A stretch of 64,000 nt of DNA from assembly GCA_024742305.1 (NCBI GenBank), contig JANSYQ010000012.1, forward strand, positions 1-64,000, read 5' to 3'. Origin of the DNA: a bacterium. Its GTDB lineage: Bacteria > Bacteroidota > Bacteroidia > Flavobacteriales_D > Crocinitomicaceae. Made by a program: the position numbers and the translations under genes. Shown here piece after piece: positions 49,949 to 60,310 of the stretch (positions within the stretch are counted from its first letter, which is position 1; each line of letters begins with the position of its first letter). Under the pieces are notes generated by a model, which was not told the DNA's origin, made no database searches, and saw only the letters and a list, made by a program, of their open reading frames with translations.

Positions 49949-50392
49949 TTAATCCACAGGGCTCAAAGAGTAACTTCCATCTCCGTTGAAGTCAGTGAGA
50001 ATAATAGAAACTTTCCACATCCCCTTCTTCCCTTCTTCAGAAACTCCTGCGAAAGTATCGTTTCCGCCTGCAGAACGTGTTGCATTCAATACTTCGTTAC
50101 CACGAGCGTCATAAACAATCATTTGCACAGATCCTGAACTTGTGGTGATATCAAAGTTTACTTGGGCCTTACTTTTCGTGTTATCCCAAGCAAATGAATA
50201 TTCACCTGTATCACCATTTCCCGTAAAGTCTCCGGCAGGATCACTTCCTGTTGAAGTTACAAGAACCGCACCAGAATAGGTATTGTCAATCACTTCATTG
50301 TTATCATATTTTCGGTACTTCTGACAAGATGTAAAAGCCAAAAGTCCAACAAGTGCCAGTGAGAACGTAAGTAATTTCATTGCTTTTTTCAT
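49949..50392 (-). CDS. Small lipoprotein of unknown function
   Basis: MKKAMKLLTFSLALVGLLAFTSCQKYRKYDNN lipobox. Confidence 0.75.
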   Translation of the reverse strand: MKKAMKLLTFSLALVGLLAFTSCQKYRKYDNNEVIDNTYSGAVLVTSTGSDPAGDFTGNGDTGEYSFAWDNTKSKAQVNFDITTSSGSVQMIVYDARGNEVLNATRSAGGNDTFAGVSEEGKKGMWKVSIILTDFNGDGSYSLSPVD

Positions 50393-50557
50393 AATTCCAT
50401 TTTTGATTTACACTGAGAAGATGAGGTGAAACTTTCTAGGGTTGGAAATCGAACTATAAAATAGATTTATGAAACGAATAAGCTGAAATGGAATAAGAAA
50501 GGGAACAACCTTGACACCTCTCAAAGACGGCAAGATCTAGAATATAATCGTAAGAAA

Positions 50558-51238
50558 TTAAGAGTTTGCGTCGGACGTAAACAAAAATTTGTTCGGGGAA
50601 ATCAGGTTCGTTTTTACGGCATACATGACTATTCCCGCGGTGTTCTTAACACCCAACTTCGACATTATATTCTTTCGATGCGTATTGATCGTGTGCGAAC
50701 TCAGGAATAATTTGTCGGCAATTTGCGTATTGGTATTTCCTTCAGCGATAAGCGTAATAATTTCACTTTCTCTTTTAGAAATAAGTACCGGCTCGCACGT
50801 GAATGAATCCAGTTCGATATCGTCGATATTTAAGTTGGCTTCTTGAATGGTCTCAAGGATTTGTCCGCAGAAGAACTTGTTTTCTTTCGATGTTTCCTTA
50901 ACCGCTTCAAGAATCTCAGGGAAGGAACAGTCTTTTTTAACGTAGCTCGTTACCCCCGCACGAAGAGCATCTACAAGCACCTGTGCTGATTGCTCAGGTG
51001 TAATTGCCAATAAGTTGATTTTAGGAAACTCACGTTTGATTACGGCGATATCATCAATATCGAATCCGGCTGAAGTGAAATCCATAATGATTACGTCCAC
51101 TTCAAACGATTCTATAATATCTAACAGTTCCGGTGAATTGGCTGCTTCCCCAACAATTTCGCAATCCAACTCAGACTTCAGCAAAACGCGAATGCCCAAA
51201 CGGATTAATTCATTGGTATCTGCCAATACAATCTTCAC
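50558..51238 (-). CDS. LuxR-family response regulator
   Basis: Receiver (DVIIMDFTSAG, LLAITPEQS, YVKKDCS) and LuxR HTH LISKRESEIITLIAEGNTNTQIADKLFLSSHTINTHRKNIMSKLGVKNTAGIV. Confidence 0.94.
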   Translation of the reverse strand: MKIVLADTNELIRLGIRVLLKSELDCEIVGEAANSPELLDIIESFEVDVIIMDFTSAGFDIDDIAVIKREFPKINLLAITPEQSAQVLVDALRAGVTSYVKKDCSFPEILEAVKETSKENKFFCGQILETIQEANLNIDDIELDSFTCEPVLISKRESEIITLIAEGNTNTQIADKLFLSSHTINTHRKNIMSKLGVKNTAGIVMYAVKTNLISPNKFLFTSDANS

Positions 51239-51296
51239 AAAACTTATTTAGAATTATTCTAGTTAAGACAAATATAGTGCTCAAACGATTAGCTTC

Positions 51297-51328
51297 ATAA
51301 AAAAAGCCTCGAAAATATCGAGGCTTTA
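51297..51328 (-). terminator. Rho-independent terminator (minus)
   Basis: AAAGCCTCGAtatttTCGAGGCTTTTTTTATG read on minus strand. Confidence 0.75.
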
Positions 51329-51342
51329 TGAACATTCGTTCG

Positions 51343-52413
51343 TTAGAATCTCAGCATCCAATTGAATTCATCTTCAATTGCACCTGATTTTAAATCCGTT
51401 AAATATTTTTTGATTTTGTTGGATGTCGTTCTTGTTTCCAGTCCTGGGAGTTCAAACAACTCGTCTCTGAAACCAATCTTGGCAACAGGAGCAATTGTCG
51501 CAGCTGTACCAGCACCAAAGGCATCGGTAAGCTTGCCGTCGCGAGCTGCTTGAACAATTTCCTCTACAGTTACTTTTCTTTCCTCTACTGGAATCCCCCA
51601 ATGTTTCGCAATCTCGACTACCGAACGCTTGGTTACTCCACGCAAAATGGTATCGGAATCTTCGGATGGGGTAATCAATTTCCCATCAATTTCAAACACT
51701 ATGTTCATAGTTCCTGACTCCTCAATGTACTTATGCTCTTTTGCATCCGTCCAAACCAATTGATGGAACCCTTTTGCTTGCGCCAATTTTGCAGGGTACA
51801 ACGAAGCCGCGTAATTTCCAGCTGTTTTTGCTCGTCCTACACCTCCTTCTGCGGCACGTGTATAGTGTTCTTCAATTTTCACGTTCACCGGCTGAGAATA
51901 ATACGCTCCAACTGGACACGTGAAAATCACGAACTTGTAATTATCTGAAGGTTTGATACCGATGAAATCGTCTGTGGCAAATAAAAATGGACGAATGTAC
52001 AAAGAGTATCCATCTTTCTGTGGCACCCAGTCGCGGTCGACATCAACTGTTCTACTGATCAGCTCTGTGAACATTCCTTCCGGAAGTACTGGCATACACA
52101 TGCGCTCGCAAGATTCAGCAAAACGCTTCTCATTCATGTCCGGACGAAAAATCATCACTTCACCATTATCATTGCGATACGCCTTCATTCCTTCAAAGAT
52201 CGACTGACCATAGTGAATTGCAGAAGTTGCTGGGTGTAATGATAAATTTCCAAATGGCATGATTTCAGGCTCCTGCCACGCACCGTTCTTGTAATCCATA
52301 ACCAACATGTGATCGGAAAAGACTTTACCGAACGGCAAATTGTCCCAATCCACCTCCGCTATTCGAGAATTCTGTGTTTTGTTGATTTTTATGGAAATAG
52401 TGTCTTTAATCAT
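51343..52413 (-). CDS. ilvE: Branched-chain amino acid aminotransferase
   Basis: AIHYGQSIFEGMKAYRN, GVGRAKTAGNYAASLYPAKLAQAKGFHQLVWTDAKEHKYIEESGTMNIVFEI. Confidence 0.96.
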   Translation of the reverse strand: MIKDTISIKINKTQNSRIAEVDWDNLPFGKVFSDHMLVMDYKNGAWQEPEIMPFGNLSLHPATSAIHYGQSIFEGMKAYRNDNGEVMIFRPDMNEKRFAESCERMCMPVLPEGMFTELISRTVDVDRDWVPQKDGYSLYIRPFLFATDDFIGIKPSDNYKFVIFTCPVGAYYSQPVNVKIEEHYTRAAEGGVGRAKTAGNYAASLYPAKLAQAKGFHQLVWTDAKEHKYIEESGTMNIVFEIDGKLITPSEDSDTILRGVTKRSVVEIAKHWGIPVEERKVTVEEIVQAARDGKLTDAFGAGTAATIAPVAKIGFRDELFELPGLETRTTSNKIKKYLTDLKSGAIEDEFNWMLRF

Positions 52414-52494
52414 ACCTTAGAAATGTGGTGCAAAGATACTGAGATTCTCCTATTAATCCAATAGAGTAGAGATTTTCACCTTTTTTTTATTTGT

Positions 52495-52502
52495 TAGCTT
52501 TG
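52495..52502 (+). promoter_or_regulatory. -7 element TAGCTTTG for recQ
   Basis: TAnnTTTG match 16 nt before the TTG start. Confidence 0.45.
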
Positions 52503-52518
52503 ATCTCTCAGTAAAGAT

Positions 52519-54414
52519 TTGGAAAAAAGTCGCGAGATACTGCAAAAAATATGGGGCTATCCTGCCTTCAGACCGCTACAAGAAGAAATAGTCGATAGCG
52601 TGATCTATGGTCATGATACCTTGGCGATTTTGCCAACTGGTGGCGGTAAGTCGGTCTGTTTTCAGGTTCCCGGCTTGGCACTCGACGGCATTACCTTGGT
52701 AATCTCTCCATTGATCGCTTTGATGCAGGACCAAGTGAGTCAATTGGAAAAACGAGGCATTCGTGCAGCACTCATCTCCAGCGGACTCTCCTACCGTGAA
52801 ATTGATATTGCCTTGGATAACGCACGATTTGGCAATACGAAGTTTCTATACACATCTCCGGAACGCTTAAAATCGGAACTCTTTTTGGAACGTTTCAAAC
52901 GCATGAATGTTGGACTCATTGTGGTGGATGAAGCACACTGTATTTCCGAATGGGGACATGATTTTCGACCTTCGTACCGAGACATCGCTTCTATTCGAGC
53001 ACACCATCCCACTACTCCAATTATTGCCGTGACGGCTTCCGCCACGCAGAAAGTAAAAGAAGACATTGTGGCTAAGCTGGAACTCAAGCAACCAAAGGAG
53101 TTTGTGGGTTCATTGGAGCGCAAGAACCTATTGTATAGTTTGCATGCTGCCGAAAACAAAATGCAGCGCGTTTTGGAACATTGTCAGAAGCATCCCAAGG
53201 AAACGGGTATTGTGTATTGTCAGACGCGGCGAAGCGTAAAGGAGGTCGTCACGCAATTGCGGGCACATAAAATTTCCGCGGGAATTTATCATGGTGGCAT
53301 GTCTTCAGAGGACCGAAGCTACATGTTGCAAGAATGGATGCAGGATCGATTGAAAGTCATGGTGGCCACAAACGCTTTTGGAATGGGGATTGACAAACCA
53401 GATGTACGATATGTTCTACATTACGAGTTGCCCAACAACCTAGAAGCATATTATCAAGAAGCAGGTCGAGCCGGGCGCGATGGTCAGCCCGCAGAGGCAG
53501 TTGGCTACTGGAACGAACGCGATCTATCGCAAATGGAAGAACGCTTGCAGGCGCAATATCCTTCTAGAGAGCGGATTAAAATGATTTACAATGCCATTTG
53601 TAATTATTTGCAGGTCGCCATTGGATCAGGAAAGGACGAAACCTATCCATTTAATTTACCCGCATTCTCCAATACTTTTGATGTTTCTGCAAGCGAAACG
53701 TATTATGCCTTGCGTATTTTGCAGTTGAATGAGACCATTGGATTTACCGAGTCAACTTTCTTTCCGACGCGTTTGAGAATTCTGATCGGAAACAAGGCGC
53801 TGTATACATTTCAGGTGTCGCACGACAGTTTGGCTCCGTTAATTACTTTACTAACGAGAAGTTACCCAGGTGTTTTTGATCGCTTCATCACCTTGCATGA
53901 AGGAAGAGTTGCCAAACGTTTGAATATTACGGAAAAGGAGCTGCAAAAACAGTTGGAACGATTGGAGCAATTTGGCGTCATTGATGTTCAGTTTCAATCG
54001 AACTTGCCCAAGATTACCTTTTTGAAGGAGCGCTTGTCTGACTCTGATTTGTCTTTGAGTCCAACAGTATATCTTCTTCGAAAGGAGCGTGAGGAATCGA
54101 AACTACAGGCCCTTGTTGACTTTGTTCAGTCGGATGAGTGTCGATCCAAGCTCATTTCTCAATACTTCGCTGATGATACCGAGGATGATTCATCCAACAC
54201 CCTAAAGGTTTGTGGCATCTGTGACAACTGTCTGCGTCAAGAGTTTGACTCAAAAACCTTGCATGAGATCATTTTGGCGAAATTGCCGAGTTCCTTCGCT
54301 CTATTGGAACAGGAAATTCCCGCTTCAACCGAGCTATTGAAAAAAGCGATTCGGGCGTTGATGCATGATGAGGCGATATACTACGAAGAAGGAGTTTATT
54401 TCAAAGCAAAATGA
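52519..54414 (+). CDS. recQ: RecQ-family ATP-dependent DNA helicase
   Basis: ILPTGGGKSVCFQVPGLA, VVDEAHCISEWGHDFRPSYRDI, YYQEAGRAGRDGQPAEAV, Zn motif CGICDNC; TTG start. Confidence 0.95.
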   Translation: MEKSREILQKIWGYPAFRPLQEEIVDSVIYGHDTLAILPTGGGKSVCFQVPGLALDGITLVISPLIALMQDQVSQLEKRGIRAALISSGLSYREIDIALDNARFGNTKFLYTSPERLKSELFLERFKRMNVGLIVVDEAHCISEWGHDFRPSYRDIASIRAHHPTTPIIAVTASATQKVKEDIVAKLELKQPKEFVGSLERKNLLYSLHAAENKMQRVLEHCQKHPKETGIVYCQTRRSVKEVVTQLRAHKISAGIYHGGMSSEDRSYMLQEWMQDRLKVMVATNAFGMGIDKPDVRYVLHYELPNNLEAYYQEAGRAGRDGQPAEAVGYWNERDLSQMEERLQAQYPSRERIKMIYNAICNYLQVAIGSGKDETYPFNLPAFSNTFDVSASETYYALRILQLNETIGFTESTFFPTRLRILIGNKALYTFQVSHDSLAPLITLLTRSYPGVFDRFITLHEGRVAKRLNITEKELQKQLERLEQFGVIDVQFQSNLPKITFLKERLSDSDLSLSPTVYLLRKEREESKLQALVDFVQSDECRSKLISQYFADDTEDDSSNTLKVCGICDNCLRQEFDSKTLHEIILAKLPSSFALLEQEIPASTELLKKAIRALMHDEAIYYEEGVYFKAK

Positions 54415-54626
54415 ATTTCGCTTTGAAAATTATGAATGATGAATAAGGAATGATGAATTGATTTGCTCGAAACTAGCGTTGCGTTTTATTTGATGATCAA
54501 ATTATTCTAGACTGAAAGTATCTCGGGAATTTAGTTTCATTTAGAGCTGTCCAAATAATAAATGAAAACATCAATCTAAGTCGAGAAAGTGAAAATTCGC
54601 TCTCACACTGTTACTCACTCTGCCCT

Positions 54627-55430
54627 TCACTCTCCTTTAATCATCCCTTTCAAATCATGCACTTCTTTCTGCAATGATTTTATCGACTGCGACAATCCGC
54701 TGTCGTCCATGCGAACCTCCGGGAGCTCTGGTGAAATATAGTTGACAAACTTCCAAATTTCCAGTATGTCGTTGGCATGAACTGTGTAGGGTTCGTAGAA
54801 CGTATTGGTAGAACACAACTGGAAGGACTGCTCTGAGCTCAATAAGTTGTGCAATACCTTGAACACAATTCCTTCATCTTTGGTAACGACAATACACGGC
54901 GTTCCGTTTCGAATAGACATCCAATTCTGAACGAATTCACCAATCACAAAGGACCCTTCTACTACAGGGGGCATGGAATCTCCTTTAATTGGAAATGAAC
55001 GGTACTTTCTATCTTTTGAAAGGAAGGGTAAATGAAATGTCGGCAACACTTTTATGTAATCAGGATCGGCATAACCGGCAGTATAACCGGCACTCGCTTT
55101 CATTGGAACCAGTTCAATCAGCTCTTCATCGTTTGAGTCGACCATGGCTGTTAGAACGCGTAACTTCTGTCCTTTGACATCCGCATGTAAGCCTTGATCC
55201 ACACGCTTCCAATCGCTCTCTTTGAACGTAGAGAGATCTTTACGAACCAAATCATCAATTGTCACTTTGTAATAATCGCTGAGCAAAATCAAACTCTCGA
55301 GGTTAGGTTGCGCAACACCATTCTCATAGCCGGAATAAGAACTTCTCGTTAATTCCAAATCCGCTGCTACCTCTCCTTGAGACTTCTTTAAGCGATTTCG
55401 TAAAAGCTTTAAATTTTTTCCGATTTCCAT
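54627..55430 (-). CDS. XRE-family HTH / S24 (LexA-like) regulator
   Basis: HTH NLKLLRNRLKKSQGEVAADLELTRSSYSGYENGVAQPNLESLILLSDYYKVTIDDLV; S24 FPIKGDSMPPVVEGSFVIGEFV...GIVFKVLHN. Confidence 0.92.
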   Translation of the reverse strand: MEIGKNLKLLRNRLKKSQGEVAADLELTRSSYSGYENGVAQPNLESLILLSDYYKVTIDDLVRKDLSTFKESDWKRVDQGLHADVKGQKLRVLTAMVDSNDEELIELVPMKASAGYTAGYADPDYIKVLPTFHLPFLSKDRKYRSFPIKGDSMPPVVEGSFVIGEFVQNWMSIRNGTPCIVVTKDEGIVFKVLHNLLSSEQSFQLCSTNTFYEPYTVHANDILEIWKFVNYISPELPEVRMDDSGLSQSIKSLQKEVHDLKGMIKGE

Positions 55431-55509
55431 ACCAAGTTGTTCCTTTAACTGGTCGAAAATAGTAACTTCTTAGAAATTAAACAAGTAATGATCAATATTT
55501 AATCATTAT

Positions 55510-56376
55510 TTATTCCTTTGTTTCAATCGGTGTTCCAAGGAAATTAGCGTAAACACAAGAGAATTTGGCTCCGAGAAACAAGATTTGAGAGGAGTAGTAC
55601 ACCCACACTAAAATGATAAGTAATGTTCCCGCTACTCCGCCTTCTGCCGCGAAAAAATAGTTTGCGAGATAAAACTTGATCAATAACTGTCCGAGATAGA
55701 GAAAAATACCCGTTATAATTCCTCCGGTAATAGCCACTTTCCAACGAACAAAACCATCATGTAGGTACTTAAAAATGAACGTAAACACGAAGAAATTCAG
55801 AATAATGGGCAGGATGTGGTGCGCGAAATTCGAAAACAACCAACTTACGAAAGCGTTATCAGCGAAGTATCTTTCTTCCAAGCTTAAGACAAGAGTTTCC
55901 AAAAAGTAAATTGCAATGACCACACTCGTCATAACACCGATTACCACCATGGAAACTAGGCGAAAAATAATGTTTCGGACGATTTTCTTTCTACGACCTA
56001 ATTTCAGTCTGTCTAAATCGTAGAATTCGTTAATACTTCTTTTTAATGAATTCAAAATGGCTGTTGACGATAACATTAATGCAATGGCCCCCATTGTTTT
56101 CAAGGCAAAGCTGCCCGATAAATCAACTTGTCCTAAAAAGTCGATAATCCCCCCTACCTCATTTACACCTACGTTTTCATGCAAAAGTTCGCGAATGATA
56201 TCTTGCATGGTGTCCTGTCCCACAAAGCTTCCGAAAATGGTCACACTCAGGTACAGAATTGGAATTAACGCCATTAATGCGTAGTAAGAAAGCGCCGCTC
56301 CATGATGCAAAGGGTGCTCACGGGTGAATTCCAACACCGTGGTTTTTAGTAAACGTCCTAAATCGCGAAAGGTCAT
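55510..56376 (-). CDS. YihY/BrkB family membrane protein
   Basis: HHGAALSYYALMALIPILYLSVTIFG and LIILVWVYYSSQILFLGAKFSCVYANF. Confidence 0.93.
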   Translation of the reverse strand: MTFRDLGRLLKTTVLEFTREHPLHHGAALSYYALMALIPILYLSVTIFGSFVGQDTMQDIIRELLHENVGVNEVGGIIDFLGQVDLSGSFALKTMGAIALMLSSTAILNSLKRSINEFYDLDRLKLGRRKKIVRNIIFRLVSMVVIGVMTSVVIAIYFLETLVLSLEERYFADNAFVSWLFSNFAHHILPIILNFFVFTFIFKYLHDGFVRWKVAITGGIITGIFLYLGQLLIKFYLANYFFAAEGGVAGTLLIILVWVYYSSQILFLGAKFSCVYANFLGTPIETKE

Positions 56377-57293
56377 GCGTGCTTTTGAATTCGAATGGCC
56401 GTTACACCTTCCATTGATTCTCGAGAGGACAGTACAATCCGTGTGTTTGTTTCAGTTAAAAAGTAATTAAACACAACGATCCCCGTATCAAATCCAGAAT
56501 CGAATTTTACGGAAATATTTGGGTTCTCTAACGTGTACTCTGTTGGACGGAATAGCACTTCTTCGCCATCAATCATCAATTTATTGACAATTCCCATGAG
56601 AACAGCCTGGCGTTCATTCTCCGGATGGTAGTACATATCATTCGCTGAAGCAATTCGTTGAATGGAACCATCTGATAGGTGTACTACATCATCCACGAAC
56701 CCCATCATTTCTGCACCGTCGTGAGAAACAAGTAAAATCGTAGTATTGCGCACATTGTTCAATGATTTTAAATGTGCCATCAACTTCATACGAAGGCGTT
56801 GATCAAGGTGTACGAAAGGCTCGTCTAACAATAAATAACGTGGCTCACAGGCCAATGCACGGGCAATAGAAACGCGTTGTTGCTCTCCTCCTGAAATAGA
56901 GCGCACTTGTCTGTCACGAATATCGTTCAATTCCAAAAGCTCCAGCATTTCTTCCACCATTGCAGACTGATGCTCTTTTGGTAAATGCAGTACTTTCTCT
57001 TTAATATTTTCGGCAACGGTGTGAAAAGTTTCTAATTCAAAATCTTGATTGACCAACTGAATTTCTTCGTAACCAGGCACCAATTTTTCCGATGGACCAA
57101 TGAGTTTTTTTCCGTCCAGCGATACTTTTCCTTCAACAATATCAAGAAATCCAGCAATCGCCTTCAAAAAGGAGGTCTTTCCGGCACCACTATCGCCAAT
57201 CACCCCCATCAATTTACCTTGTGGAAGTTCAAGCGATACGTTTCGGAATACCCATTCCTCTCGTAATACACCTATGTTTTCTATTCGTATCAT
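56373..57293 (-). CDS. ABC transporter ATP-binding protein
   Basis: Walker A GDSGAGKTSFLKA, signature ISGGEQQRVSIARALA, Walker B YLLLDEP, H-loop VSHD; TOBE-like C-terminus. Confidence 0.95.
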   Translation of the reverse strand: MIRIENIGVLREEWVFRNVSLELPQGKLMGVIGDSGAGKTSFLKAIAGFLDIVEGKVSLDGKKLIGPSEKLVPGYEEIQLVNQDFELETFHTVAENIKEKVLHLPKEHQSAMVEEMLELLELNDIRDRQVRSISGGEQQRVSIARALACEPRYLLLDEPFVHLDQRLRMKLMAHLKSLNNVRNTTILLVSHDGAEMMGFVDDVVHLSDGSIQRIASANDMYYHPENERQAVLMGIVNKLMIDGEEVLFRPTEYTLENPNISVKFDSGFDTGIVVFNYFLTETNTRIVLSSRESMEGVTAIRIQKHA

Positions 57294-57721
57294 TCTTGTG
57301 AAATCAATTTCTTTGGGAAGTAACGAGATGCAATGTAGATTCCAGTTACCGGATTTGCCAAAGGCTCCTCCCCTTTCATGTATGCTTCCAAAACAATTTC
57401 TTCTTCACCTTCTTGAATAGAGTACGAATCCAGCAATACTTCGGAACATCCAACAACTGCCACTGGCGTATCCATGTCCATTAAATAAAAGAGTCGCATA
57501 TCCGCAATTTCTTCCGTAAACGGTGTTTCGCCGCTTTTTCCTTGCAGTGGATACGTAGAATAATCGCGTGCGTCTACTTTCGTCACCTTCGTTTTAATCG
57601 CGAATTCGTCCTCCCAAAGGTACTTACGGTTCATCTCTGAAGGCTCGCCGTTGTTCTGTTCATCCGCATACTCTTGTGAGTAATGATCATTGAGTAGATA
57701 AAAATGAATTCGGCAAGTCAT
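57290..57721 (-). CDS. Hypothetical protein, 143 aa
   Basis: ATGA overlap with the downstream ABC gene; no recognisable domain. Confidence 0.6.
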   Translation of the reverse strand: MTCRIHFYLLNDHYSQEYADEQNNGEPSEMNRKYLWEDEFAIKTKVTKVDARDYSTYPLQGKSGETPFTEEIADMRLFYLMDMDTPVAVVGCSEVLLDSYSIQEGEEEIVLEAYMKGEEPLANPVTGIYIASRYFPKKLISQE

Positions 57722-57788
57722 GCTTTTAGATTTAGTGCAAAAATATCAACTTTCTTAGGAATCGTAAGTTCTGTTTCATCGGAGCGAC

Positions 57789-57796
57789 TATTTTTG
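57789..57796 (+). promoter_or_regulatory. -7 element TATTTTTG
   Basis: TAnnTTTG match 11 nt before ATG 57808. Confidence 0.4.
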
Positions 57797-57807
57797 CTCT
57801 TCGCATT

Positions 57808-58980
57808 ATGAAAAGAACGGTTACTATACATCCCAAAAAATTGCATTCCATCGAGCGCAAGCATCCTTGGATATTTTCGGGTGCCATCACTTCGAAAACA
57901 GAAACTTTTGAGGATGGAGACTTAGTTGCCGTTACCGATTCCAAAGGAACAGTTTTGGCGCGTGGTCATTTTCAACATGCTACTATAGCAGTTCGCATTC
58001 TCAATTTTGGCGATGAACCCATTGATCACGTTTTCTTTAAGAATCGTATTTCGAATGCGGTGCAATCAAGAAGAAACAGCGGGCTTTTTCGTGAAGACAA
58101 TTCTATTTGCCGTATTATTCACGGTGAGGGAGATGGATTGCCTGGACTCATTGTAGATTATTATGCTGGGGTAGCTGTTGTTCAATGTCACAGTATTGGT
58201 ATGTATCGTGAATTGGATAAAATTGTTCCTGCTTTGGTACATGCATTGAACGATGATTTGATTGCTGTATATTCTAAATCGAGTGAAACCCTACCGGAGC
58301 GCTCTGATGTAGAGGACGGTTACCTTCAAGGAGATTGCGAAGTTCCTCATGTCGCCTTGGAGAATGGTGTAAAGTTCAATATTGATTGGATTACGGGACA
58401 GAAAACGGGCTTTTTCATCGATCAGCGTGAGAACCGAATGTTATTGGCGAAGTATGCCCAAGGCAAAAAAGTGCTCAATACTTTCTGTTACTCCGGCGGT
58501 TTTAGTCTTTTGGCGCTGCAAAACGGTGCTTCTTTAGTGCATTCATTGGATAGTTCGAAAAAGGCAATCGAATTGACAGATGCCAACATTGAGTTAAACG
58601 GATTCACGAAGCAGCATACATCGATTGTGGCAGATGCAATGCATTACATGAAGGAACTTCCGGAAGATTACGACATCATTGTTTTGGATCCACCGGCATT
58701 TGCCAAGCACCGAAATAAGCGACACAAAGCGGTTCAAGGTTATAAGCGATTGAACGCGCACACTATTCGTCAAATTAAACCTGGAGGAATCATATTTACT
58801 TTTTCCTGTTCTCAGGTGGTAGACAAGCAGCTTTTTACCAATACTGTAATTGCCGCAGCTATTGAAACAGGAAGAAACGTCCGCATCTTGGAGCAATTGC
58901 ACCAGCCTATGGATCATCCCATAAGTGCCTTTCATCCTGAAGGAGAATATCTGAAAGGACTCGTTATTCAGGTGGACTAA
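57808..58980 (+). CDS. Class I SAM-dependent rRNA methyltransferase (RlmI-like)
   Basis: PUA-like N-terminus (KLHSIERKHPWIFSGAI), VLNTFCYSGGFSLLALQNGA, DIIVLDPPAFAKHR. Confidence 0.92.
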   Translation: MKRTVTIHPKKLHSIERKHPWIFSGAITSKTETFEDGDLVAVTDSKGTVLARGHFQHATIAVRILNFGDEPIDHVFFKNRISNAVQSRRNSGLFREDNSICRIIHGEGDGLPGLIVDYYAGVAVVQCHSIGMYRELDKIVPALVHALNDDLIAVYSKSSETLPERSDVEDGYLQGDCEVPHVALENGVKFNIDWITGQKTGFFIDQRENRMLLAKYAQGKKVLNTFCYSGGFSLLALQNGASLVHSLDSSKKAIELTDANIELNGFTKQHTSIVADAMHYMKELPEDYDIIVLDPPAFAKHRNKRHKAVQGYKRLNAHTIRQIKPGGIIFTFSCSQVVDKQLFTNTVIAAAIETGRNVRILEQLHQPMDHPISAFHPEGEYLKGLVIQVD

Positions 58981-60308
58981 TGCTTGATTTACGTTACAGT
59001 ACCATTTTATCCGTTGCCATTCCGTTAATGGCTTCGTCGTTCATACAATCTATTGTTATGATTACCGACTCGTCATTCTTGAGTCGTTACAGCACGGTAG
59101 CATTTGATGCCGCGGGAAATGGAGGAATGATCTTCGTAACGCTCTTTGTGGCACTCATGGGAATTAGCGATGGCTCTCAAATTTTGATGGCACGACGCAT
59201 TGGAGAGAAAAAAGAACATCTCTTAGCACAAATCTTCGGCACCACACTTCTTATAAATGTGGCTATTGCTGCCATACTACTTGTAGGAATTCAATTCTTT
59301 CTTCCCGAATTGATTCGCAGCTTTACCTATCACGAGAACATTGCCGAGGCAGAAATAGTTTTCGTTCGGATTCGAAGTTTTGGTTTGCTCTTCAGCATGA
59401 TCACCCTTGCCATTAACGCCTACTTCATGGCCATGGGAAAAACCTATATGATTTTAATCAGTGCCGCAGTAATTGCATTAACCAACATCTTTTTGGACTA
59501 CGGTCTTATTTTTGGAAATGTAGGCATGCCTGCTATGGGAATTGCCGGGGCTGCCTACGCTTCTATGCTAGCTGATGGAGCGGGAATGATTTTCCTGATT
59601 ATAGCGCTCATTGTAAGTGAAGATAGAAAACGCCATCAACTCTTTAAAAGCATTCGCTACAATTCGGCATCGTTCAAGTCACTATTAAAAGTTGGTTCTC
59701 CCATCACGCTGCAGCTACTCGTAGCACTCATCACTTGGACCGTATTCTTTATTTGGATTGAACAAAAAGGCGAATACGAATTAACCGTCTCACAAACCAT
59801 TCGGACCTTGTACTTCTTGGCCTTTGTCCCAATTTGGGGGTTCTCCTCTACCACGAAGACGTACATAAGTCAATATTTAGGAAACAAATCCTACGATTCC
59901 ATTAGGACCATTCACCGAAGGATTCAATTCCTCACAATCGTATTCCTCTTTGGTCTATTTCATGGGGCGCTATTTTACCCCGATTTTTTAGTGAGCATGA
60001 TCAATCCCAATGAAGTATATATAGAAGGTACGGCAAATCTCCTCCGCTTCATTTCAGGCTCTATATTATTGTACGGAATCTCTTCAGTGTACTTCCAGAC
60101 GATTGCCGGAAGCGGTAATACTCGCGTGACCTTTTATATAGAAACGATTTCTGTGGGTGTGTACGTCTTGGCGGCTTACTTCTTTATAAAGGTGTTGAAT
60201 TGGAATATCTATTGGATTTGGACCGTGGAATATATCTACTTCATATTACTCGGATTATTGAGTGTTGGTTATCTTCGCTTCTTCGATTGGAAAACTAAAA
60301 GCATTTAA
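58980..60308 (+). CDS. MATE family efflux transporter
   Basis: Polytopic 442 aa; SIPLMASSFIQSIVMITDSSFLSRYST, MGISDGSQILMARRIGE. ATG overlaps the previous stop. Confidence 0.92.
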   Translation: MLDLRYSTILSVAIPLMASSFIQSIVMITDSSFLSRYSTVAFDAAGNGGMIFVTLFVALMGISDGSQILMARRIGEKKEHLLAQIFGTTLLINVAIAAILLVGIQFFLPELIRSFTYHENIAEAEIVFVRIRSFGLLFSMITLAINAYFMAMGKTYMILISAAVIALTNIFLDYGLIFGNVGMPAMGIAGAAYASMLADGAGMIFLIIALIVSEDRKRHQLFKSIRYNSASFKSLLKVGSPITLQLLVALITWTVFFIWIEQKGEYELTVSQTIRTLYFLAFVPIWGFSSTTKTYISQYLGNKSYDSIRTIHRRIQFLTIVFLFGLFHGALFYPDFLVSMINPNEVYIEGTANLLRFISGSILLYGISSVYFQTIAGSGNTRVTFYIETISVGVYVLAAYFFIKVLNWNIYWIWTVEYIYFILLGLLSVGYLRFFDWKTKSI

Positions 60309-60310
60309 AG

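Noticed and set aside
54627-55430. Prophage marked by a CI/LexA-like repressor
   Set aside because: No integrase, terminase, capsid or tail genes nearby.
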